This document shows positions 6,747 to 14,996 of a stretch of DNA of 41,879 bases, piece after piece (positions within the stretch are counted from its first letter, which is position 1; the number at the start of each line of letters is the position of its first letter). This DNA comes from Pseudomonadota bacterium. Its GTDB lineage: Bacteria > Pseudomonadota > Gammaproteobacteria > Pseudomonadales > UBA5518. The notes beneath the pieces are model-generated. The model was not told the origin of the DNA, ran no database searches, and saw only the letters and a list, made by a program, of their open reading frames with translations. The position numbers were made by a program, and so were the translations under genes. The stretch covers positions 1 through 41,879 of the forward strand of contig CAUJIL010000162.1 of the NCBI GenBank assembly GCA_963204845.1, read 5' to 3'.

Positions 6747-7984
6747 GTGCGGGTGGCGCGCACCCACTCGATGAAGCGCTGTACGCCGTCGACCGCCTGT
6801 TCGGCGCGCGGCGAGTGCATGATCTCGAAGGCGTGCTCGGCGCCGGTGAACTCCACGTAGGCTACCGGTTCGCGCGCGACCTCGCGCAGGCGCTGCACGA
6901 ACAGCCGCGCATCGGCGACCGGAGCGAGGCTGTCGCAGGAACCGTGCAGCACCATGAACGGCGGCGCGTCGGGGTGGACCTGGCTCACCGGCGAGGCGAG
7001 TTCCCAGCGCTCGCGGTTCTCCTCGGGCGAGGCGTGCAGCACGCGGTCGCCGAGGAACGCGAAGAAGTTGCGCGTCTCGGGTCGGGCGCCCGAGCGGTTC
7101 AGCATGTCGTAGACGCCGTAGAACGGCACACAGGCCTGTACCGAGGTGTCCACGCCCTCGTGCCCGGGCTGCAGCTCGTCACGGTTGGCGGTCAGTCCCA
7201 TCAGTGCGCACAGGTGCCCGCCGGCGGACCCACCGGTCACGGCGACGAACGAGGGATCCATGCCGTATTCGCGGCCGTGGGTGCGGATCCACGCCAGCGC
7301 GGCCTTGCAGTCGTGCAGATGGGTCGGGAAACCGACGCTGGGACTCAGGCGGTAGTTGGCGGCCACGCAGATCCAGCCGCTGGCGGCCAGCTGGTACATC
7401 AGTGGCAGCGCCTGCTCCTCCTTGTTGCCGATGATCCAGCCGCCACCGTGGATCTGCAGCACCACCGGGCAGCCCTGCGGCGGAATCACGCGCGGGCGGT
7501 AGATGTCGAGCCGCTGGCGGATGCCTCCGTTGGCGTACGCGATGTTGCGGATCACCTCGACGTCGGGGCGCGCCATGCGGAACGGCCGGCACCAGTCGCG
7601 AAAACCGACCGCACCACGCAGCCGGGCTGCCGCCGTGGCCGGAATCCGGCTACGGTAATCCGAGCCCAGTGCTTCGGTAAGCGCTTCCTCGACCGTGGCC
7701 CCGCTCTGCAGACCGAGCCGCAGGTTGTGCAGCAGACCGGGCCACGCCAGCAGCAGCACGATCAACCCGATCCAGCCGAGCGTCGAATCGAGCGCTCCGC
7801 CCGCCACGCAGATCAGAGCGAGCACGGCCTGCAGCGGCAGCCAGAACCACGCCAGTTCGGTGGCCAGCAACGCGAAGCCGAACACGAACCACGGCAGCAT
7901 GTTGTCCGGGAACGAGCGTGGTGCAAAGACGGTCAGCAGCGCGAGCACGTTGCACAGCGCGAGCACGGCAAGCAGGGTATCCAT
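6743..7984 (-). CDS. Membrane-anchored alpha/beta-hydrolase (HSL/esterase family)
   Basis: A 413-residue esterase-type protein. Residues 1-85 hold several hydrophobic segments, giving a membrane anchor. The catalytic domain follows with the HSL-family oxyanion motif HGGGW (179-183), the nucleophile in GGSAGG (Ser253), Asp351 in GSCDSLAP and His384 in GAEHAF, a complete triad. Enzymes of this family hydrolyse short to medium acyl esters and lipids; the substrate is unknown. AGGA eight bases before the ATG supports the start. The stop codon TAG lies inside the repeat cluster, converging with the NnrU-like gene. It is transcribed in the same direction as the sigma-factor operon upstream but is separated from it by about 90 bases. 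Confidence 0.88.
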   Translation of the reverse strand: MDTLLAVLALCNVLALLTVFAPRSFPDNMLPWFVFGFALLATELAWFWLPLQAVLALICVAGGALDSTLGWIGLIVLLLAWPGLLHNLRLGLQSGATVEEALTEALGSDYRSRIPATAAARLRGAVGFRDWCRPFRMARPDVEVIRNIAYANGGIRQRLDIYRPRVIPPQGCPVVLQIHGGGWIIGNKEEQALPLMYQLAASGWICVAANYRLSPSVGFPTHLHDCKAALAWIRTHGREYGMDPSFVAVTGGSAGGHLCALMGLTANRDELQPGHEGVDTSVQACVPFYGVYDMLNRSGARPETRNFFAFLGDRVLHASPEENRERWELASPVSQVHPDAPPFMVLHGSCDSLAPVADARLFVQRLREVAREPVAYVEFTGAEHAFEIMHSPRAEQAVDGVQRFIEWVRATRT

Positions 7985-8073
7985 CGGCAGCTTCCTGGGC
8001 GTGAAACGGGAGGTGTGGGTCGCGGCCGATCATAGCAGACGCCTGTTGCGCGCATCGCGCGCGGCGCGTCGCC

Positions 8074-8430
8074 TCAGTCGGCGTTGCGTTCGACGCGGCG
8101 CCGGTAGCGGTCGCGCTCGCTCTCGCTCATGCTGCGCCAGCGCTGGCGCAGTTCCTCGCGCTGCTGCGGACTCATGCTCCGGTAGCGGTCCTCGGCCTCG
8201 CGTACGCGCTGTTGCTGCTCGCGTGGCAGCGAGCGGAATCCCTGCTCGCGCCGCTCCAGGCGTGCCCGGTCCTCCTGGCCGCGCCCTCCGCGTTCGCCTC
8301 GTTCGCCGCGTTCGCCTCGTTCGTCGCGTTCGCCGTGGCGCGGTCCGGCGGCGACCGATGTCGTCGCGATTGTCGCCAGCGCCAGTACGGTAGTGCGGAG
8401 CAGGGTGCGGCGCGAGCGAAGTTCAGTCAT
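8074..8430 (-). CDS. Exported charged protein, DUF3106-like
   Basis: A 118-residue protein with a signal peptide (RRTLLRTTVLALATIATTSVAAG) followed by an Arg/Glu-rich, helical, very hydrophilic region. The pattern SLPREQQQRVREAEDRYRSMSPQQREELRQRW, split here as SLPREQQQRVREAEDRY and SMSPQQREELRQRW, is typical of DUF3106-type periplasmic proteins found beside ECF sigma factors. Its start overlaps the end of the preceding gene by 8 bases, so the three genes (sigma factor, membrane protein, this one) form one operon. A Gly-Glu-Arg tandem stretch near residues 32-50 comes from 9-base repeats. The role is unknown; an envelope-sensing or accessory function is an inference from position only. Confidence 0.75.
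   Translation of the reverse strand: MTELRSRRTLLRTTVLALATIATTSVAAGPRHGERDERGERGERGERGGRGQEDRARLERREQGFRSLPREQQQRVREAEDRYRSMSPQQREELRQRWRSMSESERDRYRRRVERNAD
8291..8335 (+). repeat. Five tandem 9-base repeats inside the DUF3106-like gene
   Basis: Five consecutive 9-mers (cgttcgcct, cgttcgccg, cgttcgcct, cgttcgtcg, cgttcgccg) encode the Arg-Gly-Glu-rich stretch of the minus-strand gene. The repeats are in register with codons, so gain or loss of units would change length without a frameshift. Confidence 0.8.
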
Positions 8431-8740
8431 GACTCCCCATCTCCGACTCCGCCAGCCACAGATAGAAGTCGAGGTTCTCGTAGAACGCCGGGTCCGCGGG
8501 CAGCGGCATGCCGTGCTCCGGCTGCAGCCAGCCGTGCTGTCCGGGCAGCAGCACGGCCACCGCCAGCACGGTTACCAGCGCCACGCCACCGAGGGCCGGT
8601 CCGTGCCGGCGCCACCACGGCAGGCGTGCGGCGGCGAGCGCACGCTGCCGTGCTGCGCCGATGCGGGCCAGCGTCGTGGCGTCGAGTCCGTTTTCCTGTC
8701 GGCGCAGCAGTGCGCGCCAGTTCCGTTCCAACCCGTTCAT
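8423..8740 (-). CDS. Small membrane protein in sigma-factor operon, DUF3619-like
   Basis: A 105-residue protein: an N-terminal cytoplasmic helical part (LERNWRALLRRQENGLDATTLARIGAARQ, seen as LERNWRALLRRQENGL and TLARIGAARQ), one membrane helix (GGVALVTVLAVAVLLPG), and a short outer tail (ENLDFYLWLAESE). This layout and the position directly behind an ECF sigma factor match DUF3619-type proteins. The start ATG overlaps the sigma factor stop by one base (TGATG), which implies translational coupling. The topology would suit an anti-sigma factor, but the usual zinc-binding HxxxCxxC motif is absent, so that role is inference. Confidence 0.7.
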   Translation of the reverse strand: MNGLERNWRALLRRQENGLDATTLARIGAARQRALAAARLPWWRRHGPALGGVALVTVLAVAVLLPGQHGWLQPEHGMPLPADPAFYENLDFYLWLAESEMGSHD

Positions 8741-9312
8741 CAGCGGTGATCTCCGAGCTGTTCGCGTAGCGCTTGCAGCGCACGCGAGTAGTGCGTCTTC
8801 ACGCTGCCCTCGCCGCAGCCCATCGCGACCGCGGTCTCCGCGGTGGACAAACCCTCCCAGCAGCGCAGCATGAATGCCTGGCGCTGGCGCTCCGGCAGGC
8901 GGGCCACCGCCTGCATCAGTGCGCCGGCCGCTTCCTCGCCGGCGATCAGCCGCGCCGGATCGGTCACGGCCGGGTCGGCGATTTGCGCCAGCGGCTCGTC
9001 GTCGCGCTCGTCGCGGCCGCGCTCCATCCAACCGAACAGGCGCGCGCGGATCACGCGCCGTCGCCGCGTATCGGTGATGCGGTTCCGGAGCATGCGATAG
9101 AACAGCGGCCGCCACTCCGCGGGCGGCCTGCCGGCGTAACGCTGCACCAGACGCAGCATCGTGTCCTGCAGGGCGTCGAGCGCGTCGTCCTCGTTGCCGA
9201 GCGCGAGGCGTGCCATCAGGAAGCCGCGGCGCTCGATGGAGCGCAGGAAGGTTTCCAGGTCGGCTGCCACGCCCGTGGCATCGTCCGCGTCGCTGTCGTC
9301 ACTCTGGCGCAT
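8740..9312 (-). CDS. ECF-type RNA polymerase sigma factor
   Basis: A 190-residue sigma-70 family factor with only regions 2 and 4. Region 2 is seen in NEDDALDALQDTMLRLVQRY and WRPLFYRMLRNRITDTRRRR (core-enzyme and -10 binding). Region 4 is seen in LPERQRQAFMLRCWEGLS and TAETAVAMGCGEGSVKTHYS (helix-turn-helix for the -35 element). It heads a three-gene operon with a one-pass membrane protein and an exported charged protein, a combination known in several beta- and gammaproteobacteria. The target promoters are unknown. The 266 bases upstream (9313-9578) hold no convincing gene, and no clear autoregulated promoter was recognised on the minus strand. Confidence 0.9.
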   Translation of the reverse strand: MRQSDDSDADDATGVAADLETFLRSIERRGFLMARLALGNEDDALDALQDTMLRLVQRYAGRPPAEWRPLFYRMLRNRITDTRRRRVIRARLFGWMERGRDERDDEPLAQIADPAVTDPARLIAGEEAAGALMQAVARLPERQRQAFMLRCWEGLSTAETAVAMGCGEGSVKTHYSRALQALREQLGDHR

Positions 9313-9578
9313 TGCTTTCCCGGGGCATGGCCACGCGCGTCGGCATCACGTTCGATGCGCTGGCTAGAACGCGCGGTACCCGGATCGGTTGACACCGGGA
9401 GCGCATTGCGGCGCAGGTTACGCCAGCGGTGTCGCATCGGTCCATGACCAGGCCGGCGCATTCAGGAGTCCGAGCTACCCGAACAGGGGCATGCGCGGGC
9501 GGTGGGGCGCTGCGATCGCGCCCGCGATGCGCGATACTCGCCGGCTGTGCGTGGTGCTGGCGGACAGGAGGGCGCGCG

Positions 9579-10058
9579 GTGGCGGAATCGATACTGAAGC
9601 GGGTTGGCTGGCTGGCCGAGCTGCGCAGTCGCTGGATGGCGATGCTGCGCAATCTCATCACGCGCGGCAACCTCTGGCTGCTGCGCTTCTCCGGCGGACG
9701 GCTGGGCAACACGTTCCTCCGGCGCTCGGTGATGCTGCTGCACACGATCGGGCATCGCAGTGGTGTCGAGCGCGTCATTCCCATCTTCTACCTTGCAGAT
9801 GGCGAACGCATCGTGCTGGTCGCCTCGAACGCGGGCACCACCACCGACCCCGCGTGGCTGCTCAATATTCGCGCGCATCCTGTGGTTGCCGTTACGATCC
9901 GCGGCCACAGGCGGGCGATGACGGCCCGCGTCGCCGATGACGACGAACACCGGCACTACTGGCCGCGCGTGGCCGAGATGTTCCCGGTCTGGGAGATGGT
10001 GCAGAACAACAGCCTGCGCCGCTTCCCCATCGTGGTGCTCGAACCGCGCGCCGACTGA
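9579..10058 (+). CDS. Nitroreductase/deazaflavin-type (Ddn-like, DUF385) protein
   Basis: A 159-residue protein of the split-barrel Ddn family: RRSVMLLHTIGHRSGVERVIP, FYLADGERIVLVASNAGT, DPAWLLNIRAHPVVAVTIRG and the ending RRFPIVVLEP (each a diagnostic block). In Mycobacterium Ddn uses coenzyme F420; proteobacterial relatives may use a flavin, another cofactor or none known, so the reaction is uncertain. The GTG start at 9579 has an excellent AGGAGG eight bases upstream. Upstream ATGs such as 9429 give Arg/Cys-rich sequence and no ribosome site. It is followed after 107 bases by a ketosteroid dehydrogenase-type gene, so a shared role in hydrophobic-compound metabolism is possible but unproven. 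Confidence 0.82.
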   Translation: MAESILKRVGWLAELRSRWMAMLRNLITRGNLWLLRFSGGRLGNTFLRRSVMLLHTIGHRSGVERVIPIFYLADGERIVLVASNAGTTTDPAWLLNIRAHPVVAVTIRGHRRAMTARVADDDEHRHYWPRVAEMFPVWEMVQNNSLRRFPIVVLEPRAD

Positions 10059-10116
10059 GCCGCGCACTGTAATCCCCCAGTAATGAAGCGCGGCGTCATT
10101 CGCGCCGGTGCGGTCC

Positions 10117-10122
10117 TATACT
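10117..10122 (+). promoter_or_regulatory. Candidate -10 box (TATACT) upstream of the ketosteroid dehydrogenase-type gene
   Basis: TATACT stands out in GC-rich DNA 43 bases before the ATG at 10166. No strong -35 match was seen at 16-18 bases upstream. It would give a leader of about 35 bases that includes the GGAG ribosome site at 10155-10158. Confidence 0.3.
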
Positions 10123-10165
10123 CCGGCGCACTCGCAGGACGGTCCTGGAGCGCTGGAGTGAACGC

Positions 10166-11854
10166 ATGACGTGGGACGAAGAAGTCGACTGGCTGGTGGT
10201 CGGTTCCGGGGCGGCCGGCATGACCTCGGCGCTGCGCGCCGCGGACCTCGGCGCGCGCACGCTGCTGATCGAGAAGTCGGGGCGTTTCGGTGGCTCCACC
10301 GCCATGTCCGGTGGCGCGATCTGGGTGCCGGCGAATCCGGGCATGGCGGCGCTGGGTATCCCCGATTCGCGTGAGGACGGGCTGCGTTACCTGGAACACA
10401 TCGTCGCCGGCCGGGTACCGCCCGAGCGGCTCGCGGCCTACGTCGAGACGGCACCGCGGATGGTCGAGTATCTGGCCACGCGCAGCCACGTGGTATTCGA
10501 GCCGGTCCCCACCTACTGCGACTACTACGCCGAGGCACCCGGCGGCAAGCCCGGTGCGCGCACGATCGAGCCACCGGAGTTCGAGGCCATGCGGCTGGGC
10601 GCCGAGCGAATGCGACAGCGGTTCGGTTTCGAGCACAGCCGGCCGTTGCCGTTCATGAGCCTCAAGGCTTCCGACGTCCCCGCGCTGCTGCTCGGCGGGT
10701 GGCCCCGGATCGCGCTGGTGGCGCGGCGCGCCGCCGGTTACTACCTGAACCTGCGCGCGCGTCTCGCCGGCGCCGGCAACACCTGCTACACGCTGGGCGC
10801 CTCGTTGATCGCGCGGTTGCGGCTGTCGCTGACCGATCGCGCCGTGCCCTTGTGGCTGGATTCGCCGTTGCGCGAACTGGTGCTCGAGGACGGGCGGGTC
10901 ACCGGCGCCGTGGTCGACCGCGCGGGCCGCCCGGTGCGCGTGCGTGCGCTGCGTGGCGTGATGCTCGCCGCCGGCGGCTTCGAGAAGAACGCCGCGTTGC
11001 GCCAGCGCTACCAGGAAATGCCGATCGGTGCCGACTGGGCGGCCGGCTGCCCGAGCAACGAGGGGGATGCGATCGTGCTCGCCGAGCGCACCGGCGCGGC
11101 GCTGGACCTGATGGACCAGGCGTGGTGGTGCCCGGTGTTCAAGGTGCCGGGTGACCCGCATCCGCGTGTGATCGTGATGGAAAAAGGCATGCCGGGCTCG
11201 ATGCTGGTCGATGCTGCGGGCCGGCGCTTTGTCAACGAATCCTCGCCGTACAACGACTTCGTGAAGGGCATGTACGCGGCGCATCGCAGCGGTACGCCGG
11301 CGATTCCTGCGCATCTGGTGTTCGACGCGACGTTCCGCTGGCGCTATCCGGTGGGCCCGGTGCGCCCGGGTTCGATCCAGCCGGACGCCGCGCTGCCGTC
11401 CGCGATTCGTGACGGCTTCCTGGCCAAGGGAGATTCGCTGGCGGAACTCGCGCGTGCGATCGGCGTCGATGCGGACGGGCTAGAGGCGAGCGTCGCGCGC
11501 TTCAACGGATTCGCACGCAGCGGTCGTGACGAGGATTTCGGTCGTGGTGACACGCTGTCGGACCGTTATTACAGCGATCCGCAGGTGGCCCCGAATCCGT
11601 GTCTGGCGCCCATCGAGAAGCCGCCGTTCTACGCGGTGAAGGTCTACCCGGGCGACCTGGGCACCAAGGGCGGCGTGGTCACCGACGCCCACGCCCGCGC
11701 GCTCGATCGCGCCGGGCAGCCGATGCCGGGGCTGTACGCCGCGGGCAACTGTTCCGCGTCGGTCATGGGGGAAACCTATCCGGGTGCCGGCGGCACCATC
11801 GGCCCGGCGATGGTGTTCGGTTTCCTGGGCGCCGAACACGGCTGCGCCGGCTAG
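10166..11854 (+). CDS. FAD-dependent 3-ketosteroid delta1-dehydrogenase-type oxidoreductase
   Basis: A 562-residue flavoprotein of the KstD/fumarate-reductase superfamily. The FAD-binding GSGAAG is at 13-18 and the second glycine block GGSTAMSGGAIW follows at 42-53. Residues matching the catalytic set of Rhodococcus KstD are visible: a Tyr in the YCDYYAE segment (117-121), Tyr362 in NESSPYNDF, and Tyr538 with Gly542 in YPGAGGTIGPAMVFG. KstD removes the 1,2-hydrogens of 3-ketosteroid ring A, but close relatives act on other 3-keto substrates. No other steroid-degradation gene is adjacent, apart from a convergent enoyl-CoA hydratase. GGAG seven bases upstream supports the ATG. Only 5 bases separate its end from that of the convergent gene. 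Confidence 0.88.
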   Translation: MTWDEEVDWLVVGSGAAGMTSALRAADLGARTLLIEKSGRFGGSTAMSGGAIWVPANPGMAALGIPDSREDGLRYLEHIVAGRVPPERLAAYVETAPRMVEYLATRSHVVFEPVPTYCDYYAEAPGGKPGARTIEPPEFEAMRLGAERMRQRFGFEHSRPLPFMSLKASDVPALLLGGWPRIALVARRAAGYYLNLRARLAGAGNTCYTLGASLIARLRLSLTDRAVPLWLDSPLRELVLEDGRVTGAVVDRAGRPVRVRALRGVMLAAGGFEKNAALRQRYQEMPIGADWAAGCPSNEGDAIVLAERTGAALDLMDQAWWCPVFKVPGDPHPRVIVMEKGMPGSMLVDAAGRRFVNESSPYNDFVKGMYAAHRSGTPAIPAHLVFDATFRWRYPVGPVRPGSIQPDAALPSAIRDGFLAKGDSLAELARAIGVDADGLEASVARFNGFARSGRDEDFGRGDTLSDRYYSDPQVAPNPCLAPIEKPPFYAVKVYPGDLGTKGGVVTDAHARALDRAGQPMPGLYAAGNCSASVMGETYPGAGGTIGPAMVFGFLGAEHGCAG

Positions 11855-11859
11855 CGATC

Positions 11860-12621
11860 TCAGCGATCCTGCCAGCGCGGCGGGCGCTTCCCGAGGAAAG
11901 CCTGCACGCCTTCCAGCGTGTCGGCGCTTTGCGAGACCTCGCGTACCAGCCGGCGTTCCAGCGCGAGTGCCTCCTCGAGCGGCAGCGCGACGCCCTCGCG
12001 CACCGCGCGCAGGATCGCACGCTGCGGCACCAGGCTGTGGCGGGTGATCGTGCCGACCAGTTCCGCCGCGCACGCGATCACGTCGTCGGTGTCCTCGCAG
12101 ACGCGGTTGACCAGCCCGATCGCGGCGGCGGTCGCGCCGTCCACCGGGTCGCCGCCGAGAATCATCTCGAGCGCCCGGTTCTCGCCGACCAGGCGCGGCA
12201 GCAGTTGCGTGCCGCCGTAGGCCGGCAGCAGCCCGAGCTTGATCTCGGGCAGTCCGAGCCGCGCGCCCCGGCGCGCGACGCGGAAGGTGCACGCCAGCGC
12301 GAGCTCCAGTCCGCCGCCGAGCGCGAGGCCGTTGATCGCGGCGACGATCGGCTTCGGATAGTCGCGCAGGCGCACGATCAGCGCGTGCACGCGCTGCACG
12401 CGCCGTTGCGGATCGTCATGCGGCTCGCTGAGGTCGCTGCCGGCGCAGAATGCCCGGCCGGCGCCGCTCAGGATCAGGGCGCGGCTGTCGCTGCCCTGCT
12501 CCTCGTCGAGGATTTGCTCGAGCCGGTCGAGCATCGGGTTCGTTATCGTGTTCAGCACATCCGGGCGGTTCAGCGTCAGCAGCACGCACGCTCCGCGCCG
12601 CTCGCTCTGCACTACGTCCAT
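11860..12621 (-). CDS. Enoyl-CoA hydratase/isomerase
   Basis: A 253-residue crotonase-family protein. The CoA/oxyanion-hole blocks AFCAGSDL (58-65) and INGLALGGGLELALAC are present, together with both catalytic glutamates 20 residues apart: Glu106 in GLELALA and Glu126 in LPEIKLGLLPAYGG. This arrangement fits true 2-enoyl-CoA hydratases, adding water to a trans-2-enoyl-CoA in fatty acid or side-chain beta-oxidation. The ATG at 12621 is chosen because AGGAGA lies eight bases upstream; the longer frame to 12642 lacks one. The gene follows the Uup ATPase in the same direction after about 40 bases. Its acyl substrate is unknown. Confidence 0.9.
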   Translation of the reverse strand: MDVVQSERRGACVLLTLNRPDVLNTITNPMLDRLEQILDEEQGSDSRALILSGAGRAFCAGSDLSEPHDDPQRRVQRVHALIVRLRDYPKPIVAAINGLALGGGLELALACTFRVARRGARLGLPEIKLGLLPAYGGTQLLPRLVGENRALEMILGGDPVDGATAAAIGLVNRVCEDTDDVIACAAELVGTITRHSLVPQRAILRAVREGVALPLEEALALERRLVREVSQSADTLEGVQAFLGKRPPRWQDR

Positions 12622-12663
12622 CGTCGGGTCTCCTGGTGCCATGGTGGGTCGGATCGGTGCGCC

Positions 12664-14451
<1,788 letters not shown>

Positions 14452-14473
14452 CGCGGGCGTGCTTCCTCGATCA

Positions 14474-14896
14474 TCATTCGACGGTGACCGTGATCCGCTC
14501 CGACATCACCGGCGGCTGGTGCGGGCGGTGCAGGTGGTCGCCGAGCAGCAATTGCAGGCTATGCGTGCCCGGGGCGAGCTCGAGCGTGATTTCGGTCTGC
14601 CCGGCGCCGAAATGCCGGTGTTGCTCGTCGGCCGGGATCGGCTGGTCGAGCGCGGGCGGCGTGTCCAGGTCGATCAGCAGGTGATGGTGTCCGGTAGCGG
14701 GATGGGCCACCCCGGCCGGCGCCACACCCATGCCGCGCAGACCGAAGCGCACGGTCACGGGGTTCGCGAGCACCGTGCCGTCGGCCGGCTCGATGAAGTA
14801 GACCTCGGCACCTTGCGGGGCGGGTGTCGCGGCACCGGCACCAATCGCGAACAGTGCCAGCATGGCGGCACCGAGATGGCGATGGAACGTGTTCAT
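14474..14896 (-). CDS. Exported DUF4399-domain protein
   Basis: A 140-residue periplasmic protein: signal peptide MNTFHRHLGAAMLALFAIGAGAA (cleavage near ATPAP), then a compact beta domain with a His-rich signature (ATGHHHLLIDLD, ADEQHRHFGAGQTEITL, LLLGDHLHRPHQPP). The paired HHH and HRHF patterns match DUF4399, whose function is unknown; the His clusters suggest metal binding. The ATG at 14896 has GAGGAG seven bases upstream and places the signal peptide at the N-terminus. It sits directly upstream of uup and faces away from uvrD, with 100 bases between the two starts. Confidence 0.82.
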   Translation of the reverse strand: MNTFHRHLGAAMLALFAIGAGAATPAPQGAEVYFIEPADGTVLANPVTVRFGLRGMGVAPAGVAHPATGHHHLLIDLDTPPALDQPIPADEQHRHFGAGQTEITLELAPGTHSLQLLLGDHLHRPHQPPVMSERITVTVE

Positions 14897-14984
14897 GGGG
14901 GCACTCCTCATGCCGTGATTCGCCCGGCAGCATAACAAATGCCACACCGGGCCGGTCGCGGCGACCGCGGGTCCCGGTACCGGT

Positions 14985-14990
14985 TAGAAT
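14985..14990 (+). promoter_or_regulatory. Candidate -10 box (TAGAAT) directly before uvrD
   Basis: TAGAAT ends only six bases before the uvrD ATG. If it is used, transcription would begin at or next to the start codon, giving a leaderless message. No ribosome site is visible before the ATG, which agrees with that. No convincing -35 hexamer or LexA box was seen. Confidence 0.3.
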
Positions 14991-14996
14991 CCGTCC

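Noticed and set aside
9389..9394. TTGACA as a -35 box in the gap before the Ddn-like gene
   Set aside because: No -10-like hexamer lies 15-19 bases downstream, so it is probably chance.
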